A stretch of 64,000 bases of DNA, taken from assembly GCA_019636175.1 (NCBI GenBank), contig JAHBYC010000008.1, positions 1 through 64,000 of the forward strand, read 5' to 3'. The position numbers and the translations under genes were made by a program. The DNA comes from Caulobacter sp. Its GTDB lineage: Bacteria > Pseudomonadota > Alphaproteobacteria > Caulobacterales > Caulobacteraceae. Of the stretch, positions 19,395 to 27,088 are shown piece after piece (the first letter of the stretch is position 1; the number at the start of each line of letters is the position of its first letter). Under the pieces are notes generated by a model. That model saw nothing but the letters and a program-made list of their open reading frames with translations, was not told the origin of the DNA and ran no database searches.

Positions 19395-20947
19395 AGTGTT
19401 GCGCCAAGCTGCCAGGGAACGAACTCGGCGCCGCCATATCCCAGCTGCTCGCTCTTGGTTCGCTCGCCCGATGCAATCTCCAGAAGGAGCTCGAAAATTT
19501 CGGCTCCCTTGTCCTGAACCGAGGCGGCGCCCGAGGCGATGGTCCCGCAGTCGAGGTCGATGTCCTCGCTCATCCGCTCATAGATCTGTGTGTTGGACGA
19601 CAGCTTCAGCGACGGGGAGGGTTTGCAGCCGAAGGCGGATCCCCGGCCGGTGGTAAAGGCGATCATGGTCGCGCCGGAAGCCACCTGCCCGGTTGCCGAA
19701 CAGGGATCGAAGCCCGGACTGTCCATGAATACCAGGCCTTGACGGGTCAGCGGCTGGGCGTAGTGGACCACCTCCCGCAGAAGCGATGATCCGCTCTTGG
19801 CGACGGCGCCGAGGGATTTTTCAAGGATGGTGGTCAGGCCGCCCGCCAGGTTGCCTGGCGAGGGGTTGTTGTCGAGCTCCGCCCCGTGGCGGCTGGCGTA
19901 GGAGTCCCACCAGGCCAGGCGGTCTTTCAACCGGTCGACCACATCAGGGCTCTCGGCGCGGGCGATCAGCAGGTGCTCGGCTCCGTATATTTCGGGCGTT
20001 TCAGACAGGATGACCGTGCCGCCCTGCGCCACGAGGCGGTCGGCGGCGTCGCCGAGCGCCGGGTTCGACGTGACGCCCGACCAGGCGTCGGAGCCTCCGC
20101 ACTGAAGGCCGAGGACAAGCGTGCTGGCGGGGCAGTCCGTGCGGGGCGTCGCCGCGGCAATGGGCAGCAGGGTTTTCAGCCGCGCCAGTCCCTCCTCAAT
20201 CGCGCGACGGGTGCCGCCGGCGTCCTGGATCGTGAAGGCCTCGAAGGCCGGGTTTGATCCCAGGCCGTAATCCTTGACGAAGCGACCCAGCTGAATGACC
20301 TCGCAGCCCAGGCCGACAAGCAGAACGGCTCCGAAATTGGGGTTGGCGGCCGTGCCCCAAAGCGTTCTGCGAAGGATGTCGAACCCCTCGCCAGAGCCGG
20401 CCATGCCGCAGCCGCTGTTGTGGGTAATCGGTACGACGCCGTCGATCTGGGGCCAGTCATCGAGCATGCCGGATCGCTCGGCGGCCTCGGCGATCATTCG
20501 CGCGACGGTGGCGGAACAGTTCACCGACGTCATCACGCCGATGTAGTTTCGAACGCCGACCTTGCCGTTGGCGCGGCGATATCCGCGAAAGGTCCGGGGC
20601 GGAGCATCCGATTGGGGAGGTGGTCTCGCGTCGGCGGAGATGGCGGCCCGCAGACCTGTCATGGCGAGATTGTGCTGGTGAACATGGTCGCCAACCCCGA
20701 TGGGCGCGGTGGCCACGCCTATCACCTGGCCGTACTTCAGAACGGGACTTCCGACGGCGATCGGGCGACTGGCGATCTTGTGGCCGCCAGGGATGGTCTG
20801 GGCGACGCGAATCCCTTCGGACTCGATGACCGCTCCGGCGGCGACACGGCCGGTCGCGACCACAACGTTGTCACCGGGGTGCAGCCGCACAGCGCCTGCA
20901 GGTCGATGCAGAACTTCGTCCACTGAAATGTTTCTCCCGGGGACCAT
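19391..20947 (-). CDS. UxaA/GarD-family sugar-acid dehydratase
   Basis: 518 residues, the size of full-length altronate dehydratase. The N-terminal SAF-like domain (about 10-100; LHPGDNVVVATGRVAAG, later GVGDHVHQHNLAM) is followed by the catalytic part with VPITHNSGCGMAGSGEG and GLQCGGSDAWSGVTSNPALG, where the conserved His/Cys residues bind iron. Family members dehydrate D-altronate, galactarate or related acids to 2-keto-3-deoxy acids. L-fuconate and D-arabinonate share the C2-C4 configuration of D-altronate. With a fucose-type dehydrogenase, mutarotase and lactonase next door, it may be the fuconate/arabinonate dehydratase replacing the usual enolase-type enzyme. Substrate assignment is inference. 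Confidence 0.85.
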   Translation of the reverse strand: MVPGRNISVDEVLHRPAGAVRLHPGDNVVVATGRVAAGAVIESEGIRVAQTIPGGHKIASRPIAVGSPVLKYGQVIGVATAPIGVGDHVHQHNLAMTGLRAAISADARPPPQSDAPPRTFRGYRRANGKVGVRNYIGVMTSVNCSATVARMIAEAAERSGMLDDWPQIDGVVPITHNSGCGMAGSGEGFDILRRTLWGTAANPNFGAVLLVGLGCEVIQLGRFVKDYGLGSNPAFEAFTIQDAGGTRRAIEEGLARLKTLLPIAAATPRTDCPASTLVLGLQCGGSDAWSGVTSNPALGDAADRLVAQGGTVILSETPEIYGAEHLLIARAESPDVVDRLKDRLAWWDSYASRHGAELDNNPSPGNLAGGLTTILEKSLGAVAKSGSSLLREVVHYAQPLTRQGLVFMDSPGFDPCSATGQVASGATMIAFTTGRGSAFGCKPSPSLKLSSNTQIYERMSEDIDLDCGTIASGAASVQDKGAEIFELLLEIASGERTKSEQLGYGGAEFVPWQLGATL

Positions 20948-20975
20948 CTTGCGAATCCGCGTGAATTTGTCCGCA

Positions 20976-21009
20976 TTGACGATTTCGGGCCAATAGCTAA
21001 CATGTCAGC
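20976..21009 (+). promoter_or_regulatory. Candidate gntR promoter with overlapping palindromic operator
   Basis: In the 79-bp gap between the divergent uxaA-like and gntR genes, TTGACG (20976-20981) is followed after 16 bp by TAACAT (20998-21003), a plausible sigma-70 pair reading toward gntR. The imperfect palindrome GCTAACATGTCAGC (20996-21009; six of seven arm positions pair) covers the -10. This placement fits autoregulation by the adjacent FCD-type GntR protein and would also control the divergent operon. The sequence is seen; regulator assignment is inferred. Confidence 0.5.
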
Positions 21010-21026
21010 GAGCCGAGGGACAAGAC

Positions 21027-21713
21027 GTGAACGAGCCGCTCCGCGTGCAGACGAGGGAACAGCTGAAGGCCGAGCGCATCTACGATGTGCTGCGGCGGAG
21101 AATTCGCGACCTTGAGCTCAAGCCCGGCGCGCCGCTTCGCAAGGAAGAGCTGGCGCTGGCGTTCGGCGTGTCACGGGCGCCGGTGAGCGAGGCGCTCGCG
21201 CGGCTCGCCGAGGAAGGTCTCGTCGATATCTTTCCCCAGCATGGCAGCTTTGTCGGCAAGATCCGGCCGGAAGATGTTCGCGAAGGTCTGTTCATTCGCC
21301 TTGGGCTCGAGACCCAGGCGATGCGCGACGTGGCGCTGGCGCGCGACCCGGCGCTTCTGGCGCGGCTTGACGCCAATATTGCCGCCCAGGCCGAAACTCT
21401 GCGCCGGGACGAACTCAGCCAGTTCTATGAGCTCGACGAAGCGCTCCACGCCCTGATCTTCGGCGCGGTCGGCCATCCTCGCGCCTTCCGCTTTCTGGAG
21501 TCGGCGCGGGCGCAGCTTGATCGGGTGCGACGCCTCGCGCTGCCCGGGGGTGGTCGTCCGGAAGCGACATTTGACGAGCACCGTCGCCTCGTGGAGGCGA
21601 TCAGAATGGGCGATGGAGAGTTCGCGGCGGCGGCCATGCGCGCGCATTTGCTGGCCGTGGCGGCGTCCGTGGAGCGGCAGTTGTCGCATCTGGCGGCGCC
21701 CGGGCGCGACTGA
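21027..21713 (+). CDS. GntR-family transcriptional regulator, FCD (FadR) subfamily
   Basis: 228 residues from a GTG start with GAGGGA upstream. The N-terminal winged helix is RIYDVLRRRIRDLELKPGAP followed by GVSRAPVSEALARLAEEGLV; the C-terminal FCD all-helical domain (about 95-215) shows FIRLGLETQAMRDVA, ELDEALHALIF and EHRRLVEAIRMGD, with the metal-binding Asp/His pattern of FCD regulators. Such proteins sense sugar acids or their breakdown products. It is the first gene of the operon running to 25132 and is divergent from the dehydratase operon, so it most likely controls both. Confidence 0.93.
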   Translation: MNEPLRVQTREQLKAERIYDVLRRRIRDLELKPGAPLRKEELALAFGVSRAPVSEALARLAEEGLVDIFPQHGSFVGKIRPEDVREGLFIRLGLETQAMRDVALARDPALLARLDANIAAQAETLRRDELSQFYELDEALHALIFGAVGHPRAFRFLESARAQLDRVRRLALPGGGRPEATFDEHRRLVEAIRMGDGEFAAAAMRAHLLAVAASVERQLSHLAAPGRD

Positions 21714-22735
21714 TGGACCGCAGCCAGCTTCAACTGCGTCGGGGCGGCGATCTTGCCTTCACCGCCCTTGGCCTGGGAACCGCTCCGCTCGGCAACATGC
21801 ATGCACCGCTCTCCGAGTTCGATGCGCACATGACGGTCGATACAGCCTGGAACATGGGGATCCGCCATTTCGACACCGCGCCACTCTATGGCCACGGCCT
21901 TGCGGAGGCCCGGCTGGGCGCCGCGCTCAGGGGCCGCCCTAGGTCGGAGTTCGTGGTCTCGACCAAGGTGGGGCGGCGTCTGGAACCCTGCGCGCCGGGC
22001 GAGGAAGGGTCGGGCATCTATGTGAACACCCCGCCAGCAAGGGTCCTGTTCGACTACTCCTATGACGGCGTGATGGTCGCCTTCGAGGAAAGCCTGCGCC
22101 GTCTTGGCCTCGACCGGGTGGACATCCTTTACGTCCATGACATCGAGGTCGCGACCCATGGGGAGGAGTTGGACCTGCGCGCCCGCGAACTCCTCGATCT
22201 CGGCGGCTGGCGCGCCTTGTCGGAGCTCCGCGCCTCCGGCGCCGTCTCGGCCATCGGCGCCGGGGTCAATTCATGCGCGCCCTGTGAATGGCTGCTGGAT
22301 CATGCGGATCCCGACATCTTCCTGCTGGCCGGCCGCTACACCCTGCTGGATACGACGGCCGCGGAGCGATTGCTGCCGAGGTGTGTGGAGCGTCGGGTCG
22401 GCGTCGTACTGGGCGGCCCCTTCAACAGCGGCGTTCTGGCCACGGGGCCTCGACCGGGGGCCTTCTACGACTATGCGCCGGCTGCCAGTGACATCCTGGA
22501 GCGGACAGCGGCCCTGGCCGGGGTCTGCGAGCGCCACGGGGTATCTCTGGCCAAGGCCGCCTTGCAATTTCCCCTTCGTCATCCTGCCGTGGTCAGCGTC
22601 CTGGCCGGCGCGCGCACGGCGGCCGAGGCGCGGCGCAATATCGAAGCGATGGCGACGCCCTGCGCACCGGCGCTGTGGGCGGAATTGCAGGCTCTGGGCC
22701 TGATCCCGTCAAACCCGGAAGGCGTCGTATGCTGA
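21713..22735 (+). CDS. Aldo/keto reductase, L-fucose / D-threo-aldose 1-dehydrogenase type
   Basis: 340 residues. AKR fold with the catalytic tetrad recognisable as Asp and Tyr in HFDTAPLYGHG, Lys in VVSTKVGRR and His in ILYVHDIEV. The overall pattern (ALGLGTAPLGNM, LRRLGLDRVDILYVHDIE, SAIGAGVNS) is that of D-threo-aldose 1-dehydrogenases, which oxidise L-fucose and D-arabinose to their lactones with NAD(P)+. The start overlaps the gntR stop as TGATG, giving tight translational coupling. Followed by a FucU mutarotase and a lactonase, it is the first committed step of an oxidative pathway. Confidence 0.88.
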   Translation: MDRSQLQLRRGGDLAFTALGLGTAPLGNMHAPLSEFDAHMTVDTAWNMGIRHFDTAPLYGHGLAEARLGAALRGRPRSEFVVSTKVGRRLEPCAPGEEGSGIYVNTPPARVLFDYSYDGVMVAFEESLRRLGLDRVDILYVHDIEVATHGEELDLRARELLDLGGWRALSELRASGAVSAIGAGVNSCAPCEWLLDHADPDIFLLAGRYTLLDTTAAERLLPRCVERRVGVVLGGPFNSGVLATGPRPGAFYDYAPAASDILERTAALAGVCERHGVSLAKAALQFPLRHPAVVSVLAGARTAAEARRNIEAMATPCAPALWAELQALGLIPSNPEGVVC

Positions 22736-23166
22736 AGGGAATAGACCCCCTGCTCGGACCCGACCTGCTGTCGATCCTCCGCGCCATGGGCCATGGCGAC
22801 GAGATCGCGATCGTCGACGCCAACTTCCCCGCGGCGACGCTGGCCAGCCGCCTTTGCCGGTGCGACGGGATTGGAGCGGAACGACTGCTGGGCGCCATTC
22901 TGACGGTGCTGCCGCTGGATGATTTTGTTCCGTCGGCCGCGTTCCGCATGGCCGTCATTGGCTCTCCGGACGACGTTCCGCCCGTGGCCAGGGCATTCGC
23001 TGGCCTGCTGCGCGACGCTGGTTACGATGGGCCGGTCGAAGCGCTGGAACGGGGTCAGTTCTATGAACGCGCCTCGCGCGCCTTTGCCGTCGTCGCGACA
23101 GGGGAGAGGCAGCTCTATGGCAACCTGATCCTGACGAAAGGCGTCGTCCGGACGCCCGATCCATGA
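22729..23166 (+). CDS. RbsD/FucU-family sugar mutarotase
   Basis: 145 residues from MLKGIDPLLGPDLLSILRAM, overlapping the aldose dehydrogenase by 7 bp. The family signature is GHGDEIAIVDANFPAA, in which the His and Asp contact the sugar; a Tyr is present near the C-terminus (RQLYGNLILTKGV). FucU interconverts alpha and beta anomers of L-fucose, feeding the dehydrogenase encoded just upstream. The length is normal for FucU. The presence of FucU rather than a generic mutarotase is one of the main arguments that this operon handles L-fucose or a stereochemically similar sugar. Confidence 0.9.
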   Translation: MLKGIDPLLGPDLLSILRAMGHGDEIAIVDANFPAATLASRLCRCDGIGAERLLGAILTVLPLDDFVPSAAFRMAVIGSPDDVPPVARAFAGLLRDAGYDGPVEALERGQFYERASRAFAVVATGERQLYGNLILTKGVVRTPDP

Positions 23167-23993
23167 AAATCGACTCTCATCAGCATTTCTGGCGGCTGTC
23201 CCGAGGCGACTATGGATGGCTGGACCCGTCATCCGGCCCCATTTATCGCGACTTCCTGCCCGACGACCTTCGGCCGTTGATAGCCGATGCGGGGATTTCA
23301 CGCACCGTGCTGGTACAGGCCGCTCCGAGCGCCGCCGAGACCGCCTTCCTGCTCGAACTGGCGGCGAATGAGCCTTTCGTCGCGGGAGTGGTGGGCTGGA
23401 CCGACCTGGAAGCCCCGGGGGCCGTGGACGAGATCCGGCGGCTGGCCGGACGGCCGGACCTTCTGGGTCTGCGGCCAATGATCCAGGATATTCCCGAGGA
23501 CGACTGGATGCTGCGCCCGTCGCTGGCCCCGGCGCTCGGCGCCATGATTGATGCCGGACTGGCCTTTGACGCCTTGGTGACTCCCCGCCACCTGGCCATT
23601 CTGCGGCGCTTTCTGGACAGCTATCCGGATCTCCGCGTCGTGGTGGATCATGGCGCAAAGCCCGACATCGCCGGCGGCGCCTTCCGGCCATGGGCCGAGG
23701 CCATGGGCCGGATCGCGCGGGAAAGCGCCGCCGTGTGCAAGCTGTCAGGGCTCGTCACGGAGGCGGCGCCAGACTGGACCATGGAGCATCTCCGTCCCTA
23801 CGTCGAACTGCTGCTCGAGACTTTCGGCCCGTCCCGCCTGATGTGGGGCAGCGACTGGCCGGTGCTTAACCTCAACGGTGACTACGCGGGCTGGCGCGCC
23901 GTGGCCGAGGACCTGGTTTCCGGCCTTCCCGAAGCAGATTGCGATCTGATCTTTGGGGGCGTGGCGCGGGCTTTCTATCAACTGGAGCGCTGA
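23163..23993 (+). CDS. Amidohydrolase-family lactonase (L-fuconolactonase-like, COG3618)
   Basis: 276 residues, ATGA overlap with the mutarotase gene. The N-terminal metal-site motif is IDSHQHFWRL; later landmarks are VVVDHGAKP and RLMWGSDWPVLNL, the conserved Asp on the last strand. This subgroup of the amidohydrolase superfamily includes L-fuconolactone, L-rhamnonolactone and 4-sulfomuconolactone hydrolases. In this operon it would open the lactone produced by the aldose dehydrogenase to give the aldonate, the dehydratase substrate. Confidence 0.9.
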   Translation: MKIDSHQHFWRLSRGDYGWLDPSSGPIYRDFLPDDLRPLIADAGISRTVLVQAAPSAAETAFLLELAANEPFVAGVVGWTDLEAPGAVDEIRRLAGRPDLLGLRPMIQDIPEDDWMLRPSLAPALGAMIDAGLAFDALVTPRHLAILRRFLDSYPDLRVVVDHGAKPDIAGGAFRPWAEAMGRIARESAAVCKLSGLVTEAAPDWTMEHLRPYVELLLETFGPSRLMWGSDWPVLNLNGDYAGWRAVAEDLVSGLPEADCDLIFGGVARAFYQLER

Positions 23994-25132
23994 TGGCGAA
24001 CATCGACGACATACTTCCCGACGATGGCTTCGCGGGCGTTCTGGTCGGCCGGATCTGGATCGACGGGGCCACGCCGGGCCCACGTCCGGTGGCGGTGCGG
24101 CGAGAGGGGCTTTTTGATCTGTCGGCCCTGGCGCCGACCCTCAGCGATCTCTTCGACCTTGCAAATCCCGCAGGCCAGGTGGCTCGCCACGAAGGTCCAT
24201 GCCTGGCTACGCTGCAGGAGGCGGCCGACCAGGGCCTGCTCCTTGCGCCCTGCGATCTTCAGGCGATCAAGGCCGCCGGCGTCACTTTCGCGGACAGTCT
24301 GATCGAGAGAGTCATAGAGGAAAGGGCGCGGGGTGATGCGGCGGAGGCCGACGCCATCCGGCTTGACCTGGCCAAGGCTGTCGGATCGGAGCTGACCGGC
24401 GTGCGCCCCGGGTCCCCTGAGGCGGAAGCACTCAAGAGGGCGCTTATCGCTGCCGGGCTATGGTCGCAGTATCTGGAAGTCGGGATCGGTCCCGATGCAG
24501 AGGTTTTCACCAAGGCCCAGCCGATGTCGGCGGTAGGCTGGGGCGCGCGCATCGGTGTGCATCCAAAGTCGATGTGGAACAATCCTGAGCCGGAGATCGT
24601 CCTGGCCTGCGCATCCGATGGGACGGTGGTCGGCGCCACCCTGGGAAATGATGTGAACCTCCGGGATTTCGAGGGCCGCAGTGCGCTGCTGCTGTCGAAG
24701 GCCAAGGACAACAATGCTTCCTGCGCCATTGGTCCTTTTGTCCGCCTTTTTGATGAAACCTTCAGCCTGGAGGACGTCCGGGCGGCCGAGCTCGGCCTGA
24801 CCGTCAACGGCCGTGACGGCTTTTTGCTCTCTGGCGCGAGCTCGATGCACAGGATCAGCCGCGATCCGCTCGATCTCGTCGCCCAGACCCTGAATGCCGA
24901 ACATCAGTATCCTGACGGATTCATGCTGTTCCTCGGCACATTATTTGCCCCGACCCAGGACCGCGGCGCGCCGGGCGCCGGTTTCACGCACGCTGTCGGC
25001 GACATGGTGTGCATCCGCTCGTCCCGGCTGGGTTCGCTGGTCAATGAAGTGACGACGTCCGACCTTGCGCCGCCCTGGCGCTTCGGGGCGCGGGCGCTGA
25101 TGCGCAGTCTGGGGGCGCGAGGCCTCCTCTAG
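23993..25132 (+). CDS. Fumarylacetoacetate-hydrolase-fold enzyme, 2-keto-3-deoxy-aldonate dehydratase/hydrolase type
   Basis: 379 residues; TGATG coupling to the lactonase. Its C-terminal half carries the FAH-fold metal site (EPEIVLACASDGTVVGATLG, LGNDVNLRDFEGRSALLLSKAKDN split in two short matches here). The long N-terminal domain and overall length resemble XylX, the 2-keto-3-deoxy-D-xylonate dehydratase of Caulobacter, and related 2-keto-3-deoxypentonate dehydratases. With the semialdehyde dehydrogenase in the divergent operon this would give 2-oxoglutarate from pentonates; a keto-deoxyfuconate cleaving role is the alternative. No KDF 4-dehydrogenase (SDR) is present in the cluster, which favours the pentonate reading. 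Confidence 0.85.
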   Translation: MANIDDILPDDGFAGVLVGRIWIDGATPGPRPVAVRREGLFDLSALAPTLSDLFDLANPAGQVARHEGPCLATLQEAADQGLLLAPCDLQAIKAAGVTFADSLIERVIEERARGDAAEADAIRLDLAKAVGSELTGVRPGSPEAEALKRALIAAGLWSQYLEVGIGPDAEVFTKAQPMSAVGWGARIGVHPKSMWNNPEPEIVLACASDGTVVGATLGNDVNLRDFEGRSALLLSKAKDNNASCAIGPFVRLFDETFSLEDVRAAELGLTVNGRDGFLLSGASSMHRISRDPLDLVAQTLNAEHQYPDGFMLFLGTLFAPTQDRGAPGAGFTHAVGDMVCIRSSRLGSLVNEVTTSDLAPPWRFGARALMRSLGARGLL

Positions 25133-25159
25133 GTGCGGGCTCTCAAGAGATGGTCCGTT

Positions 25160-25176
25160 CACCCCTGACCGGGGTG
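25160..25176. terminator. Weak hairpin between convergent genes
   Basis: CACCCC at 25160-25165 pairs with GGGGTG at 25171-25176 around a 5-base loop, 27 bp after the stop of the FAH-fold gene and in front of the convergent TIM-barrel stop. There is no T-run, so it is only a candidate terminator. Confidence 0.3.
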
Positions 25177-25221
25177 GCTGTGGTTGGGCGTCTGGACCCG
25201 ATTGCCGGATCCCGCTCATCT

Positions 25222-26115
25222 CTAGCCGCCGGCGTCGGCGAAGGCCTCCTGTGCGATGCGCCAGAGCGCCTCCGCGTCGGTCCAGCGATCGGACTCTTCC
25301 CGGAGCGCTCCGTCTTCACCTCGAACCTGCCGGGCGTAGTTGATCGTGACCATCCGACCGCCAAACGTGGCATGGTGCGGCAATAGCTCGGCGGCGAAGG
25401 ACAGGACTTCGCCGGGCCCGGCTTCGCTCAGGAAGCCCTGGAAGCAGCGGCGCCACATTTCCCTGAAGTGACCGATCGCCTCACGGTCCGGATCGACCGA
25501 CATGCCGACCTGAATGCAACCGGAGTCGCCGATTCGGCCATGGACGGACCGGACGCGCTGGAACACCGGGGCCAGACGATCCAGCTTGCCGTTGAAATCC
25601 CCGAAGGTCATCTCGAGACCCGTGTACCAGTGCGACAGGTCGGCCGTGAAGCACAGGTCCGGGAACCGCGCCGCCAGATCGATTGTGCGGCGCATATCCT
25701 GGGTCAGCGTGCCGCGATGGGTTTCAAGGTGTAGTGGATGGCCTCGACGTGCGCTGGCCTCAAGCATGTCCTCAACCAGGCGTTCGCCCTCGGGATGCGT
25801 CTCGAAACCATCCCCCAGGTGAACCGTGGTGAACTCGAGACCGAGGTCCGCGCCGCGCCGCGCGACGGCGTCAGCCTCGCCGAGCGACATGATCCGGGCC
25901 AGCCCCGTGGCGCGAAAGCCGGCCTTCAGGAACCGTTCGGGCGCCCAGGACTGGACCGCCTCCACGCCCGCCGCGCGCAAGGCGTCGATGATTTCGGCGA
26001 AATCGGGACCCGGGCCGGCGGACCAGGGGGGCAGGCCCAGGAAGATCGTCTCGTTGATGTCCTTGCGCAGGCGCGGAGCCTTGCAGGCGAGCCCCTGCGG
26101 GCGCCCGGTCGTCAA
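25222..26115 (-). CDS. Xylose-isomerase-like TIM-barrel (AP2Ec) sugar isomerase/epimerase
   Basis: 297 residues. The pattern (FAEIIDALRAAGVEAVQSWA, HPLHLETHRGTL, FCFTADLSHW-type strand, VHGRIGDSGCIQVGM) matches the AP2Ec sugar phosphate isomerase/epimerase superfamily, with Glu and His/Asp on barrel strands for a divalent metal. Such proteins isomerise or epimerise sugars, cleave 3-keto-glycosides or act as C-glycoside deglycosidase subunits. The start overlaps the upstream PhyH stop (ATGA), so the pair forms one operon driven by the operator-containing promoter at 26923-26951. The exact reaction is unknown. Confidence 0.8.
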   Translation of the reverse strand: MTTGRPQGLACKAPRLRKDINETIFLGLPPWSAGPGPDFAEIIDALRAAGVEAVQSWAPERFLKAGFRATGLARIMSLGEADAVARRGADLGLEFTTVHLGDGFETHPEGERLVEDMLEASARRGHPLHLETHRGTLTQDMRRTIDLAARFPDLCFTADLSHWYTGLEMTFGDFNGKLDRLAPVFQRVRSVHGRIGDSGCIQVGMSVDPDREAIGHFREMWRRCFQGFLSEAGPGEVLSFAAELLPHHATFGGRMVTINYARQVRGEDGALREESDRWTDAEALWRIAQEAFADAGG

Positions 26116-26885
26116 AGGCTCTCGGCCGCCGGCGCACGCCCTTTCAGGTCCAGTCCCTGGTTGACGTGCACCTTCCAGGGATAGTGGTCGCCTTCGCCTT
26201 CAACCCCGACCGCGTGAAGGTGGTTTGTCACCGCCTTGCGCCAGCCCCGAGAGGTATTCGCCGTTGTCATGTGCGGGGTCTTGGAATGGTGGAAGGTCAC
26301 CGAACCACGGGCGATCGGGCAGACCACCATGCGGCTCTCGTCCACATCGCAGGTCAGAAGGTCGCTGGCCATGCCCTCGACCCGCCGGTGTTGCAGAATG
26401 CCGTCGAGATGGCCGCGGTCGATGAAATGCATGCAGCCATTGTTGGCGTCGACGTCCTGCAGTGGAATCCAGCAGGTGATGCCCTTGTTATCGAGATTGC
26501 GGCCCCAATAGCCCTCGTCCTGATGCCATTCGGTTGGCACGCTCTTGCCCGGCGGCTTGGCCAGGAACTGGTCGTACCAGAAGGTCATGGGGGTCTGCAT
26601 AAGCGCCGCGCCGAACTCGACGAGCCATTTGCGATAGGCCTGATCGGCGATGTCCTTCCAGACCAGCGACGGCCAGGACTGAACAATGCGGAAGGAGCGG
26701 TTTTCCCGATCCTCGCTCTCGTCCCAGGCCCAGTCAAAGGCCAGCCGCTCCTTGTCGGTGAGGAGGCTCTCGAGCTTGTTCTCGATGAGATCAAGGTCCG
26801 CCTTTGCAATGGCGTTTTCGACCACCAGCCATCCCCGCTCCGCGAAGGCGTCAATCTGTTCCTTTGTGGGTTTTGGGAAGGACAT
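26112..26885 (-). CDS. Phytanoyl-CoA dioxygenase (PhyH)-family 2OG-Fe(II) oxygenase
   Basis: 257 residues. The PhyH-type facial triad is visible: HxD in TEWHQDEGYWG and the distal His in FHHSKTPHMTTANTS, with a following Arg (RGWRKAVTNH) as 2-oxoglutarate ligand. CWIPLQDVDANNGCMHFIDR is a typical PhyH stretch. Family members hydroxylate acyl-CoAs, amino acids or glycosyl and methyl groups in secondary metabolites. Being first in an operon with a sugar TIM barrel and sharing the cluster's operator, it may oxidise a sugar or remove a methyl or alkyl decoration; that is inference. Confidence 0.9.
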   Translation of the reverse strand: MSFPKPTKEQIDAFAERGWLVVENAIAKADLDLIENKLESLLTDKERLAFDWAWDESEDRENRSFRIVQSWPSLVWKDIADQAYRKWLVEFGAALMQTPMTFWYDQFLAKPPGKSVPTEWHQDEGYWGRNLDNKGITCWIPLQDVDANNGCMHFIDRGHLDGILQHRRVEGMASDLLTCDVDESRMVVCPIARGSVTFHHSKTPHMTTANTSRGWRKAVTNHLHAVGVEGEGDHYPWKVHVNQGLDLKGRAPAAESL

Positions 26886-26922
26886 CGGGACCTCGGCGCT
26901 GGCTTATCTCGGCGATGAAAGA

Positions 26923-26951
26923 AAGTTAGTGGTCACAAGGTATTTGGTCAA
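26923..26951 (-). promoter_or_regulatory. Operator A and promoter of the PhyH-TIM barrel operon
   Basis: On the minus strand -35 TTGACC (26946-26951) and -10 TAACTT (26923-26928) are exactly 17 bp apart, 38 bp upstream of the PhyH start. The spacer holds the inverted repeat TTAGTG-GT-CACAAG (26926-26939; two mismatches in the right arm against the cluster consensus), overlapping the -10. A repressor bound here would block the polymerase. The same sequence block recurs at 29564, 32855, 38279 and 38316. Confidence 0.75.
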
Positions 26952-27029
26952 GCCGGTCCGGGTCGTCGATCCGGGAGGGGCTCATGGAGCAAGAGGGTCG
27001 AAGCCGCTCGGGCCCAATGGCGACAAAGG

Positions 27030-27053
27030 GGCGCACGCCTCCGGCCGTGCGCC
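27030..27053 (-). terminator. Hairpin downstream of the transporter operon
   Basis: GGCGCACG (27030-27037) pairs perfectly with CGTGCGCC (27046-27053), loop of 8 bases, 36 bp past the stop of the minus-strand transporter gene; the minus strand then reads CCTTTGTC. It probably ends the PIG-L/transporter transcript before it enters the next operon's promoter. Confidence 0.5.
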
Positions 27054-27088
27054 AACGCGGCGGATGAAACGACGACCAAGGGTCTCGA

